This document shows, piece after piece, positions 25,954 through 34,690 of a DNA stretch of 64,000 nt. Positions within the stretch are counted from its first letter, which is position 1. Every line of letters begins with the position of its first letter. This DNA comes from Acetobacterium woodii (GTDB lineage: Bacteria; Bacillota; Clostridia; Eubacteriales; Eubacteriaceae). The stretch lies in the NCBI GenBank assembly GCA_016213825.1, contig JACQZP010000027.1, positions 124,001 through 188,000 on the forward strand, written 5' to 3'. Position numbers and translations under genes: made by a program. Below the pieces are notes generated by a model. That model had not been told where the DNA came from and searched no databases. It saw nothing but the letters and a program-made list of their open reading frames with translations.

Positions 25954-28542
25954 TCACGTCATATCATCCCGCAGCGCGTCAATGATATTTTCTTTTTTGA
26001 TCTTGCTAATGGCATACAGCATTGTAATAAACACGACAAAGAGCACGGCAAACACGCTAATGGCCATACTGCCCCAGGGAAACACAAAATCGATAGTGTC
26101 GGTCCCGCCGAGAACCATCCCTTTGTAGATCAGCCAGGAAGCGATGGCCGCAATGGGAAGCCCGAAGAGCAAAGCCCTCAGGCCATAAAAGGCACACTCG
26201 AAATTCATCATCTTTTGGAAATCGCGGTCGGACATCCCCACCGAGCGGAGCATTGCAAGCTCCCGCCGACGCAGCTTGATATTAGTGGAAATCGTATTAA
26301 ATACGTTGGCAACCGCAATCAGCGAAATCATCATGATAAACGTATATGCGAACACGTTAGTAATGAAGATGTAATTGCGGGTCTCATCAAGCATTTTATA
26401 GGTATTGTAGAGGTTGTAATCGGCGTTAATTCCGACACCCTGAATCATCGTTTCCATTTCAGCCGTCGACTGGGTAGGATTCGTTGAGCGAAAGGTCAAA
26501 CCCTTAACTGCCACATCATTATTAGAATCAGAAGTTTCAAACTGTGCTTTGAGCGAATAGGGGGCCAGCACCCTAAAAAAGAATGGATTCTCCGATCCGG
26601 AGTTTCCCGGGATCGGCAGGGTATCTGGCGGTACGGTCTCGACAAAGGTTATGCTGACGTTTTGCCCCGGTTCCGTCGTTGGCTCGCCATTTGTTGTGGG
26701 AGCAATGGTAAGATTCAGAGCAGAACGCGCAAACAGCTCACTAAGCTGATTAACTTCCGCCATCTGATTGTCCTGGCTTGGCATTTTGGCAACGGCAATC
26801 AGTTTCGCATTTGCCCCGGTATAGTCAGCGACCGGTAAGCCTAAGTTGCTTAGTATATTCAGATAGGTGTTGTCATCAAGAAACTGGAGTTCCATCGGCA
26901 GATTAACCGTTTCGTTCGGCGAATGTGAACCCGCGGTTACCCAGTAATCGTCGGAAAGATCGCTGGCTTTGGCAGCACATGAATACTTCAACAGCGCCTG
27001 ATACGAGCTTTCATAAACACCGTCAGCGGTTTTTAGTTTGTCATAAAGCGTCAACATTTCGCGATCGTCCATGTCCTGGGTGGCAAAGCCGATGTCATAG
27101 GTCGTAAAGGCTACTGAACGCTCTGCCGCTTGTTTCATATCTGTTACAAAAGCACTGGCCGAGACGAATAGCACGACGCTTAAAACAAGTGACAGCACAA
27201 TGCTGCGATAGCCTTTCTTGTTGCGCTTAAAATTCTTGAGCGCCAGGGTTCCCTCCAAACCGTAAAGTTGCTGCGCCAGTTTTGAGGTTTTCACGGCTTG
27301 GGATTCAATTTTAACCGCGTTGGTCTGGCGAATACTCTCCATTACCGGCGTATTGGCAGCCTTCCGGGCTGGGATATAGGCCGAAATCAGAATCGTAATC
27401 ATGCTAATCGCCGCCGCAATGACAATGACGGGCATCGACACGGTCAAGGTCAATGGGACGTTACTGTACATGACGTTGCCAAAATTCCCGGCGACAACGG
27501 AAATCACCAGGCTGATACTGCCGAGGCCGACCGAAACGCCAATCGGGATGCCGATCGCCCCGATGCAAAGCCCCTCAAACATCACCGAATTTCGCAGTTG
27601 CTTGGCAGTCGCGCCCACCGATGAAAGAATTCCGAACTGTCGGGTACGTTCGTTCAGCGAGATGTTGAAGGCGTTATAAATCAGAAAAATCGAACCGATT
27701 ATGATGATGGCGACCAAAATGCCGCCAACCGTGTACAAAAATAGGTTGAAGACGTTATCGTCGGAAAGACCCATGAAGCGCAGCACATTATCGTTTAAAA
27801 CATAAGCCCCTACTCCGGCGGTGCTGCTGGCATAAGCCTGGACACTGCGGGGGTTTGTCAGTGTGACAAAGAGGCTGAAACTGTCTGCTTGATCTTGGGC
27901 ATCAGCTTTCGTTATCAAGGTATATCCCGGTGCAGTCGCTTCCTCAAAGCCGGGCCGTTGGTAGATGCCGACAACTGTGTAAGTTCGCTGGTATTGGGGC
28001 ACCAGCGTTTCGCCCCCGGCAGTGTAAGGGTCGTGTTGCCCGAGGTTTTGGTTGCCACTGATGCGGTTGCCGACATCAAGCGAAACCGTGTCACCCACGG
28101 CAAATTTAACGCCGCCGTTAGCGGCGACACTCCCTGACACCAGAATCTCCCCGCTGTTTTCAGGCAACCGGCCGGAAATCAGGTCGATGGACAAGGTATC
28201 AAAGGCATCCTCGTTGAATCCGGCGATAAAAAGATAGGGTTTGTCCGGATTTTTACTGCCGTCAAGGGTCGCGTAGCCGATATTTTCAAATGCCGCGGTG
28301 TTCGCGACACCCTGGTCGTGGCTTCGTTCCTGGACAAAAGAAGCCGGGACATCAAAAAACTCGACATGCCAATCGCCGTATTTCTGGGCGGCGCCGTTGG
28401 TCAGATAGGTCAGCAGCGAAACCCCAAAGGTAGCGACGGAGGTGATCATGGCGGCCGACAGAATAACGCCGATAATTGTGACAAGCGTTCGGGTCCGGCT
28501 TTTTTTCATGCTTTGCAGGGTAATTTTGTTAAAAATATTCAT
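25954..28542 (-). CDS. FtsX-type ABC permease of module B (peptide-resistance type)
   Basis: 862 residues. First helix near residues 18-40, a MacB-type extracellular domain of roughly 190 residues, helices near 270-295, 320-350 and 365-392, a helix near 442-462, a second large extracellular region, then three C-terminal helices. Core sequences NERTRQFGILSSVGATAKQLRNS and RRELAMLRSVGMSDRDFQKM. The ATG overlaps the ATPase stop as ATGA. Same gene order as module A, but with the full ectodomain. Likely exports or displaces envelope-active peptides. Confidence 0.9.
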   Translation of the reverse strand: MNIFNKITLQSMKKSRTRTLVTIIGVILSAAMITSVATFGVSLLTYLTNGAAQKYGDWHVEFFDVPASFVQERSHDQGVANTAAFENIGYATLDGSKNPDKPYLFIAGFNEDAFDTLSIDLISGRLPENSGEILVSGSVAANGGVKFAVGDTVSLDVGNRISGNQNLGQHDPYTAGGETLVPQYQRTYTVVGIYQRPGFEEATAPGYTLITKADAQDQADSFSLFVTLTNPRSVQAYASSTAGVGAYVLNDNVLRFMGLSDDNVFNLFLYTVGGILVAIIIIGSIFLIYNAFNISLNERTRQFGILSSVGATAKQLRNSVMFEGLCIGAIGIPIGVSVGLGSISLVISVVAGNFGNVMYSNVPLTLTVSMPVIVIAAAISMITILISAYIPARKAANTPVMESIRQTNAVKIESQAVKTSKLAQQLYGLEGTLALKNFKRNKKGYRSIVLSLVLSVVLFVSASAFVTDMKQAAERSVAFTTYDIGFATQDMDDREMLTLYDKLKTADGVYESSYQALLKYSCAAKASDLSDDYWVTAGSHSPNETVNLPMELQFLDDNTYLNILSNLGLPVADYTGANAKLIAVAKMPSQDNQMAEVNQLSELFARSALNLTIAPTTNGEPTTEPGQNVSITFVETVPPDTLPIPGNSGSENPFFFRVLAPYSLKAQFETSDSNNDVAVKGLTFRSTNPTQSTAEMETMIQGVGINADYNLYNTYKMLDETRNYIFITNVFAYTFIMMISLIAVANVFNTISTNIKLRRRELAMLRSVGMSDRDFQKMMNFECAFYGLRALLFGLPIAAIASWLIYKGMVLGGTDTIDFVFPWGSMAISVFAVLFVVFITMLYAISKIKKENIIDALRDDMT

Positions 28543-29222
28543 GACCGTACCCGTTCGTCGCGGACGACTTGGCCGTCTGAGATGCCGATAATGCGGTCGG
28601 CTTGCAGAGCGATATTTTCGTCGTGGGTAACGAGAAGCAGGGTCTGCCGATATTTTTGATTGCTGGCTTTCAACAGCTTAATAATTTCATGTCCATTCCG
28701 GCTGTCCAAACTGCCCGTGGGTTCGTCGGCCAGCATCAGCGCCGGGGCGTTCATCAAAGCCCGCCCGATCGAAACCCGCTGTTGCTGACCGCCCGAAAGC
28801 TGATTGGGCAAATGGGTTTGGCGGTCTTGAAGCCCCAGCATGTCGAGCAGGTCATTCAGCCGTTCCGCGTTGACCTTGCGCTTATCCATCAGGATCGGCA
28901 AGGTGATGTTTTCCACTACATTCAGCGTCGGAATGAGGTTGTGAAACTGGTAAATCAGCCCAACCTGCCGCCGCCGGAAAATGGCCAGTCTTTCATTGTT
29001 TTGGGCATAGACATCCTGGCCATCTAAAAACACCTTTCCGCTGGTCGGCACGTCCACACCGCCGATGATGTGCAGCAATGTAGATTTACCTGATCCGGAG
29101 GAGCCGATGATTGCGGTAAACTCTCCCTTTTCGATTGTTAGCGAAACATGGTCTAGGGCAGTAACCTGGTTTTCACCCTTGCCGTAGATCTTGGATAAAT
29201 TTTCGATTTTTAAAAACTCCAT
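28539..29222 (-). CDS. ABC transporter ATP-binding protein of module B (MacB/LolD-like)
   Basis: About 227 residues from the ATG at 29222, which follows AAGGAGA. Walker A GSSGSGKST, signature [15 protein letters not shown], Walker B MLADEPTGSLD, switch His VTHDENIA. Paralogue of 11961-12644. Its promoter region has the same half-site layout as that gene. Confidence 0.93.
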   Translation of the reverse strand: MEFLKIENLSKIYGKGENQVTALDHVSLTIEKGEFTAIIGSSGSGKSTLLHIIGGVDVPTSGKVFLDGQDVYAQNNERLAIFRRRQVGLIYQFHNLIPTLNVVENITLPILMDKRKVNAERLNDLLDMLGLQDRQTHLPNQLSGGQQQRVSIGRALMNAPALMLADEPTGSLDSRNGHEIIKLLKASNQKYRQTLLLVTHDENIALQADRIIGISDGQVVRDERVRS

Positions 29223-29254
29223 TATGTGAGTCTCCTTTCGCATGGTTTACCCAT

Positions 29255-29286
29255 ATAATAACAGCTTCAACTTACAGTGTTGTGAC
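29255..29286 (-). promoter_or_regulatory. Promoter of the module B ABC genes with phased half-sites
   Basis: Minus-strand -10 TATTAT (29260-29255), then 10 bases, then half-sites read on the plus strand as CTTAC (29271-29275) and GTGAC (29282-29286), 6 bases apart. The spacing equals that at 12676-12707. Confidence 0.6.
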
Positions 29287-29304
29287 TTTCCGGTGAGAGA
29301 TCCG

Positions 29305-30303
29305 TCACTTTGGGAAACGAAGCGCAAAGATTGCACCGCCCTGGGGATGATTTTTGGCGGTAATCGTTCCGCCCTGCCGGGTGATAATCATTTTGCTAAG
29401 CGCCAAGCCAATCCCGTATCCGGTGGCATTGGGGCTTTTGCCACGATAAAACCGGTCAAACAGACGGGGTAAATCTTCTTCTTTAAAGCCGACACCGCTG
29501 TCGCGGATGGTCATCTCGGTAAATAGGGGGTTCTCACTACAAACAATCTCAATCTTGCCGTTCTCACCGGTGCTCTGGATGCTATCAATGCAATTTTTGA
29601 GAATATTTTGAAGTGCTTCTGAAAGCCAACCGGAATCACCCTGGATCATCAGCCCATTCGGGGCATCTATCTGCATATCAATATTGTGTAGTTCTATGGG
29701 GATCAGGAACGGGCGCATTGCGGAACCGATCAAGTTGCTAACATCGATTGGTTCATTTTGGAAAACCACAATACCCGCATCCAGGCGGGATAATTTTAGC
29801 AGCGAAGTCAGCAGCCAATCCATCTGCACCAGCAATTCCTCGGTTTCCCGCACAAGGGCTTTCCGCTGCCTTTTATCAGGATTGTTGGCTAACAATGACA
29901 AAATGAGGTTCACCGATGTCAGTGGGGTGCGAAGTTGGTGGGCGATGTCGGCCAGCGAATCGGCAAGATGTGTTTTTTCTTTTTTCAGGGCGTCGTTTTG
30001 TTCCCGAATGCGCAGCGTCATTTTGGTGATCTCGCTGTGCAAAATGGAGAGTTCACCCTCATTCGCTTCACCAATATACAGGTTGTCAGCATTATGAAGG
30101 ACCTGATCGATTTGATTGGAAATCCGCGCTATGCTGTTGTAGCGGGCTTTGGTAAACGCGAAAAACGCCGTGCCAAAGGCGGCGGCAGAAACAAGAGCCA
30201 GGATGCCCGCCAACCGATTGATGGCAAATCCCAGTATCACAACGACGGCGGCGATTAAGGCGAATACAATGGCAAACTGCCGAAATTCTTTATTCCGCAG
30301 CAT
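29305..30303 (-). CDS. Intramembrane-sensing histidine kinase of module B
   Basis: 332 residues. Two N-terminal helices (about 10-27 and 32-49) with almost no loop between them, the design of BceS-like kinases that sense through their transporter. HAMP-like linker, DHp with phospho-accepting His in LADIAHQLRTPLTS, N box (LQNILKNCIDSI), G boxes (DSGVGF, GYGIGLALSKMII). Start overlaps the regulator gene by 14 bases. It is the complete counterpart of the module A kinase. Confidence 0.93.
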   Translation of the reverse strand: MLRNKEFRQFAIVFALIAAVVVILGFAINRLAGILALVSAAAFGTAFFAFTKARYNSIARISNQIDQVLHNADNLYIGEANEGELSILHSEITKMTLRIREQNDALKKEKTHLADSLADIAHQLRTPLTSVNLILSLLANNPDKRQRKALVRETEELLVQMDWLLTSLLKLSRLDAGIVVFQNEPIDVSNLIGSAMRPFLIPIELHNIDMQIDAPNGLMIQGDSGWLSEALQNILKNCIDSIQSTGENGKIEIVCSENPLFTEMTIRDSGVGFKEEDLPRLFDRFYRGKSPNATGYGIGLALSKMIITRQGGTITAKNHPQGGAIFALRFPK

Positions 30304-30976
30304 CTTCGCCTCCCAATCGATAGCCCGTCCCGCGGACGGTCAGAATGATTTGCGGGTTGGTGGGATCAGTCTCGATCTTTTCCCGCAAGCGTTTGATGTA
30401 TACGGTCAAGGTGTTGTCATTGACGAACTCGCCTGCTGCATCCCACAATTCATCAAGCAGTCGACTCCTCGTGATAATATTTTTAGGGTTGTTGATAAAT
30501 ACTAAAAGCAAGCGGTATTCAAGTGCTGACAGAAAAACCTCGTGGCCGTTTTTTTTCACTAGGCCGCTGGCCGTATCAACATGAAGTCCGCGAATTTCAA
30601 AAGCCACTGGCGAACGCCCGCTTTTTCGCAGGGCAGTGCCAATACGCGCAATCAATTCCCGGGGCCGAAAGGGCTTGGTGATGTAGTCGTCGGCGCCCAT
30701 GTTCAGTCCGGTAACAACACTGGCCTCATCACCGGAAGCGGTCAGAAAAATAACCGGAACATCCCGGGTTGCTTTGATTTCCGTGCAAACCGTAAAGCCA
30801 TTTCCGTCAGGTAAAGAAATATCAACCAGTGCCAAGTCAAATTTATTCCCGGCCAGCGCAGCAAAGGCGTCAACCTGGGATGGGGCGTGGGTGACGGTAA
30901 AGCCCTCTGCGCGGAGCAACAGGATCAGGTTTTTAGCAATGGCCTGATCGTCCTCAACTAAAAATATATGTTTCAT
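30290..30976 (-). CDS. OmpR-family response regulator of module B
   Basis: 228 residues. Receiver with LVEDDQ, phospho-acceptor Asp in LALVDISLPDG, Lys in YITKPFR; C-terminal winged helix with TLTVYIKRLREKIE and GTGYRLG. It starts the four-gene module regulator-kinase-ATPase-permease on the minus strand. It is a close relative of the module A regulator, including the DNA-recognition region. Confidence 0.93.
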   Translation of the reverse strand: MKHIFLVEDDQAIAKNLILLLRAEGFTVTHAPSQVDAFAALAGNKFDLALVDISLPDGNGFTVCTEIKATRDVPVIFLTASGDEASVVTGLNMGADDYITKPFRPRELIARIGTALRKSGRSPVAFEIRGLHVDTASGLVKKNGHEVFLSALEYRLLLVFINNPKNIITRSRLLDELWDAAGEFVNDNTLTVYIKRLREKIETDPTNPQIILTVRGTGYRLGGEDAAE

Positions 30977-31175
30977 TTATTTTCACCATCCTTTACTTTA
31001 CTGCGCTTATATTGTATTTCTTTTGACGGAAATATTCAAGTTGAGGTATAATACAAAAAATACGAGAAGCGTGCCAGAGTCATAAAAGAAAGAGCATAAT
31101 GAAACGTCTCCGAGTCATATGTTTGTGGCGTATCGCAAATGCTGGCCATTCAAAAGAAAAGGAGGTTTGTTTACT

Positions 31176-31199
31176 GTGGGAAGCATGGTGATAATATGA
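31176..31199 (+). CDS. Possible 7-codon leader peptide of the sigma-factor gene
   Basis: GTG at 31176, ten bases after AAGGAGG, encodes MGSMVII; its TGA overlaps the ATG of the sigma-factor gene as ATGA. The only strong ribosome site here is at this leader, not at the sigma gene, which suggests coupled translation. It could be coincidence. Confidence 0.35.
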   Translation: MGSMVII

Positions 31200-31981
31200 G
31201 TAACAATTCTGACTACGTCAATTTACAGATGGAACTAGAGAACCTGATCATCCAGGATTATGATAAATTGTATGCTTGCGCATTCAGAATGGTTGAGAAT
31301 CATCAGGATACTGAGGATGTTCTTCAGAATGCGTTTCTAAATGCCTATAAAAATTTAAGTAAATTTAGAAGTGAAGCAAAACTATCCACCTGGCTATACC
31401 GGATTGTCATAAACGAGTGCTACAAGTATTTCAAATATATAAACAAGCTGCCACTGGTCAGAATAACCGAAAATTTAGGCGTTACTGAAAAAGAATTCTT
31501 TGACAGCATTGAATACAATTGTGATTTTGACGATGATTTGGTTATGGATGAACTGCGCGAAAAATGTCTGCAAGCTTTTTTAAAATGCCTGCCCAAAAAC
31601 CAACGGGTATGTTTTTTACTAAAAACCTGTACCGATCTTAAAAACAAAGAAATCGCAGAGATCCTCGATATGTCAGTTGAAAATGTTAAGGTTACGCTAT
31701 TCAGAGGAAGAAAGCATCTCCAGGAGTTATTTGAAATGCGATGCAGTTTGATTGATCCCCAGAAGCCATGTAAATGCCAGCTATGGGTAAAATATATGGA
31801 TGATCATCGTCTCCCGCTTCCGACTGGCTATAATCAGCCGAAAACCGATGAATTACGGAAGGCGCATTTTAAAAATCTGACTTTACTTAAAAAAATCGAC
31901 TATCTATATACCGTTGAACAAAAATATGACAAAAAAGAAATATCAGATAAAATAAAAAAAATTACCGCTAATATTGTGTAA
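31196..31981 (+). CDS. ECF-type RNA polymerase sigma factor
   Basis: 261 residues. Region 2 (DYDKLYACAFRMVENHQDTEDVLQNAFLNAYKNL, STWLYRIVINECYKY) and region 4 (LPKNQRVCFLLKTCTDLKNKEIAEILDMSVENVKVTLFRGRKHL). A C-terminal extension carries CSLIDPQKPCKC, a Cys pattern found in some ECF factors of Firmicutes that may bind metal, plus about 60 charged residues. No anti-sigma gene follows; the next gene is DUF3795. Target promoters unknown. Confidence 0.9.
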   Translation: MSNNSDYVNLQMELENLIIQDYDKLYACAFRMVENHQDTEDVLQNAFLNAYKNLSKFRSEAKLSTWLYRIVINECYKYFKYINKLPLVRITENLGVTEKEFFDSIEYNCDFDDDLVMDELREKCLQAFLKCLPKNQRVCFLLKTCTDLKNKEIAEILDMSVENVKVTLFRGRKHLQELFEMRCSLIDPQKPCKCQLWVKYMDDHRLPLPTGYNQPKTDELRKAHFKNLTLLKKIDYLYTVEQKYDKKEISDKIKKITANIV

Positions 31982-32063
31982 CCTTTTTTATAAACAAGTA
32001 TCTAAGATAATATAGAGCAATTTTAACAGAATTGCTGAAATAATTATTTGGAGGATACCGATT

Positions 32064-32495
32064 ATGAAAGAAAAAATTGTTGCACCATGTGGGATTGATT
32101 GTTTTAACTGTGAAATGTACGAGGATAATGTTACCGATGAATTTCAAAAAAGACTGTCAGAGTCAACGAAGATTCCTAAAGAAAAAATAACCTGTAAAGG
32201 CTGTACGGAAGGGAATATATGTCTTCTTTTGAAAATCCAGGGGAAAAGCTGCAAAACACTTGATTGTGTTAAGCAAAAGGGCGTTGATTATTGTTTTAAT
32301 TGCGCTGATTTTCCGTGTAAATATCTGATGCCTCTGGCAGACGGAGCCGGAAAATTTCCGCAGAATATAAAATTGTATAACCTTTGCCTGATGAAAAAAA
32401 TTGGCGTCGACAATTGGGTTGAACAGGCGTCAGATATCAGGCATACATATTTTACTAAAAAAATCGTAATTGGTGAAGGTGGAAGCGAGGCGTGA
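32064..32495 (+). CDS. DUF3795 Cys-rich protein
   Basis: 143 residues, complete. Cys clusters CGIDCFNC, CKGC, CLLLKIQGKSCKTLDC and CFNCADFPC suggest metal or Fe-S binding; the end motif RHTYFTKKIVIGEG is conserved with the broken copy at 20526-20930. Function unknown in the family. It follows the sigma-factor gene by about 80 bases with its own GGAGG site. Confidence 0.85.
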   Translation: MKEKIVAPCGIDCFNCEMYEDNVTDEFQKRLSESTKIPKEKITCKGCTEGNICLLLKIQGKSCKTLDCVKQKGVDYCFNCADFPCKYLMPLADGAGKFPQNIKLYNLCLMKKIGVDNWVEQASDIRHTYFTKKIVIGEGGSEA

Positions 32496-32549
32496 TTAAG
32501 ATAAAGTCAGTCGGGCAGATCCGAACCCCCAACCATTGTTGATATCAGG

Positions 32550-32747
32550 ATGGCTCAAGACGATTTGCTGACAGTTTCAGAGTTCATCCTGGTTTTTTTT
32601 GAGAAAAAAGACCAGGATGAATGTCCGGAAATTAACGTGAACAAGAGCTGGTGTGAAGATAACAAAGGGAAATCCCGCTATCATACCTTTGTCATCGAGT
32701 GGCAGCGAAAATTTTCTAGTTACCTTGCTAAAAATAAAGACTTCTGA
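32550..32747 (+). CDS. Short hypothetical ORF, doubtful
   Basis: 65 residues, acidic middle and basic end, no recognised family. The upstream AGG is weak. It may be a gene fragment between the DUF3795 gene and the convergent TetR gene. Confidence 0.3.
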   Translation: MAQDDLLTVSEFILVFFEKKDQDECPEINVNKSWCEDNKGKSRYHTFVIEWQRKFSSYLAKNKDF

Positions 32748-32751
32748 ACGG

Positions 32752-33330
32752 TTATTTCAAAAGTCCATGTAAAAATATTTGATGGAGGGCATTAATTTCT
32801 TCATGATAGCTTTCCAGAGAAAGATCGATGGTGTTAATCGCAGCAATGTATTTAAGGATTAGCGGCGTCGGAAGCGCAGGGTCAATATAGCCTTCGATTT
32901 TTCCAGCTTCGATAAAGTGCAGATAGAGATCGTTTAGTAATTCACAAACGCCATCGGATATAAGTTTCATAAAGTTTTTATCGGCCAGGGCAGACGTCGT
33001 GAGGTAGGTAGTGAGCGAAGCATTGATATCTGATGCACATAGTGAGAGGGCGGTATTTAGCTTGTCTAGATAAGGCATATCGGTAGCAAGGAGGGCGTCG
33101 GCTCTGTCGATGCTATCTTGGATAATAGACTTTGCGCATTCAATGACAAGTGCATCCTTGCTGCCAAAGTAATTGTAAATCGACACCTGGGACACCTGAG
33201 CAATAGCAGCAATTTCTTTAATACTTGAATTAGCAAATCCTTTTTCCTGAAAGAGTTCCTTGGCAGCTGAAATAATCGCTGTCTTTTTTTGGTTTGTTCG
33301 GGTTTCGTATTTATTTGAAGAGGGTTCCAT
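32752..33330 (-). CDS. TetR-family regulator, divergent from EFR1
   Basis: 192 residues. Helix-turn-helix IISAAKELFQEKGFANSSIKEIAAIAQVSQVSIYNYFGSKDALV, then an all-helical ligand domain. AAAAGGAG precedes the ATG. Two identical-architecture inverted repeats lie in the 155-base region shared with the divergent ferredoxin gene, so it should repress both. Confidence 0.92.
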   Translation of the reverse strand: MEPSSNKYETRTNQKKTAIISAAKELFQEKGFANSSIKEIAAIAQVSQVSIYNYFGSKDALVIECAKSIIQDSIDRADALLATDMPYLDKLNTALSLCASDINASLTTYLTTSALADKNFMKLISDGVCELLNDLYLHFIEAGKIEGYIDPALPTPLILKYIAAINTIDLSLESYHEEINALHQIFLHGLLK

Positions 33331-33376
33331 CGTGAAAACTCCTTTTTGTTATTTTTAATATTATTATAGAACATGT

Positions 33377-33469
33377 TTTGAAATATGAATAGATTTATTT
33401 CAAATAATATTGACAACATAAGTCCGATGATATATCATTGCTTTGAAATAATCGTTAAAATATTTCAAA
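33377..33469. promoter_or_regulatory. Twin TetR operators and the EFR1 promoter
   Basis: TTTGAAATA-N10-TATTTCAAA occurs twice, at 33377-33404 and 33442-33469, each a perfect 9-10-9 inverted repeat, 65 bases apart. The plus-strand promoter TTGACA (33410-33415), 17 bases, TATCAT (33433-33438) lies between them, so the second operator covers the start of transcription toward 33486. Confidence 0.85.
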
Positions 33470-33485
33470 ACATAGGAGCGGACAT

Positions 33486-34268
33486 ATGAAAAATGTAATT
33501 TATTATTTTAGTGGAACCGGAAATAATTTGTCAATTGCCAAACAGCTTGCCAAAGAATTAGGAGAAACCACGGTATTGCCGATGAGCGAATTGGTGCAGA
33601 ACAAGAAGATTCCGGAAGAGTATGAGTGGGTAGGATTTACTGCACCAAGTTATTTTTCACATGTACCACCTTATGTCGAAGAATGTATGAAGGATGTTAG
33701 CTACAACGAAAAACAAAAAGTCTTTTTAATTGTCGGATGTGGCGGCAACCGAGGACTTGCCATCCAAGACATGCGAAAGCACGTCCATAACAGTAAAAAA
33801 GAAGTACATCTGGAATACATGGTGATGCTTTCGGGGAGCTATATTCTTTCTTATGGTTCATTTCCAATGTGGTATCAGAAATTTTTCATAAAGCAATCAC
33901 ATCAAAAAATTCATAAAATGGCGCTGGATATTAAAAATGGCCGCAAAAGAAAACCGCTCGGAAAGGGGATTTTCTACAAACCAAAATACGAAGCGGCAGT
34001 GCAGCAATCAATCGCTAATTATGCAATGATCGGAAAACAGTTTAAGGTAAATGATAAATGCAGTGATTGTGGAGCTTGCATAAAGCTTTGCCCGGTAGGG
34101 AACATTTCGATGACGGAGGGGAGAATAACCTTTGGGGATAATTGTAATCAATGTATGGGATGTATTCAGTGGTGTCAGAATCATGCTATTGATTATCAAG
34201 GGAAAGCAGCGAAGCGAAAAAGGTATCATCATTTAGATATTAAGAGACAGGAACTCTTTCAAAGATAA
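33486..34268 (+). CDS. EFR1-type flavodoxin/ferredoxin fusion protein
   Basis: 260 residues. N-terminal flavodoxin-like domain with the FMN phosphate loop YYFSGTGNNLSIA and YFSHVPPYVEE; C-terminal two-[4Fe-4S] ferredoxin with CSDCGACIKLCPVGNI (about 197-212) and CNQCMGCIQWCQNHAI. EFR1 proteins are electron carriers found mainly in clostridia; partners are not known. Strong promoter and TetR control suggest induction by a specific compound. Confidence 0.92.
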   Translation: MKNVIYYFSGTGNNLSIAKQLAKELGETTVLPMSELVQNKKIPEEYEWVGFTAPSYFSHVPPYVEECMKDVSYNEKQKVFLIVGCGGNRGLAIQDMRKHVHNSKKEVHLEYMVMLSGSYILSYGSFPMWYQKFFIKQSHQKIHKMALDIKNGRKRKPLGKGIFYKPKYEAAVQQSIANYAMIGKQFKVNDKCSDCGACIKLCPVGNISMTEGRITFGDNCNQCMGCIQWCQNHAIDYQGKAAKRKRYHHLDIKRQELFQR

Positions 34269-34307
34269 CCATACAAGACAAACATTCCTTCGCCATTCCG
34301 CGGGATT

Positions 34308-34330
34308 AACCGGCATCGTTTTTGCCGGTT
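34308..34330 (+). terminator. Terminator after EFR1
   Basis: AACCGGCA and TGCCGGTT form a perfect 8-base stem with loop TCGTTTT, 40 bases after the stop codon. Confidence 0.65.
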
Positions 34331-34578
34331 TCCCAGGTCATGGTTTAGCTACACATGACGCCTAAAAATTAATTGCGTTTGAATTATTTTGTTATTAATA
34401 TTTAATGTTTATTTTAACAGCCGCAATTTATTGAATTTGTAAACAGATAATATTCTTGTGAATAACAAAGGGTATATCCCGGTATTATCAGCTTTGAATT
34501 TCTGTGATAGTTGCAATCTTTAGTAAAATTTTAGAAAATACTAGATTTTACATAAAATTCATGATATATTTTAATCAA

Positions 34579-34610
34579 AGATAGTATCAAATTTTAGTTG
34601 CAGATAGTAT
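34579..34610. repeat. Direct repeat upstream of the URO-D gene
   Basis: AGATAGTAT at 34579-34587 and 34602-34610, each followed by a CAA(A/T)TT-type run, in an A+T-rich 360-base intergenic region without other genes. Possible activator sites about 80-110 bases before the start codon. Confidence 0.35.
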
Positions 34611-34690
34611 TTCAATTTAAAAATGAATTGTGATCTGATGCTATTTTTGGAATCGTTTACCAAACGTTAATGATGAAGAGGAGAATTTCA

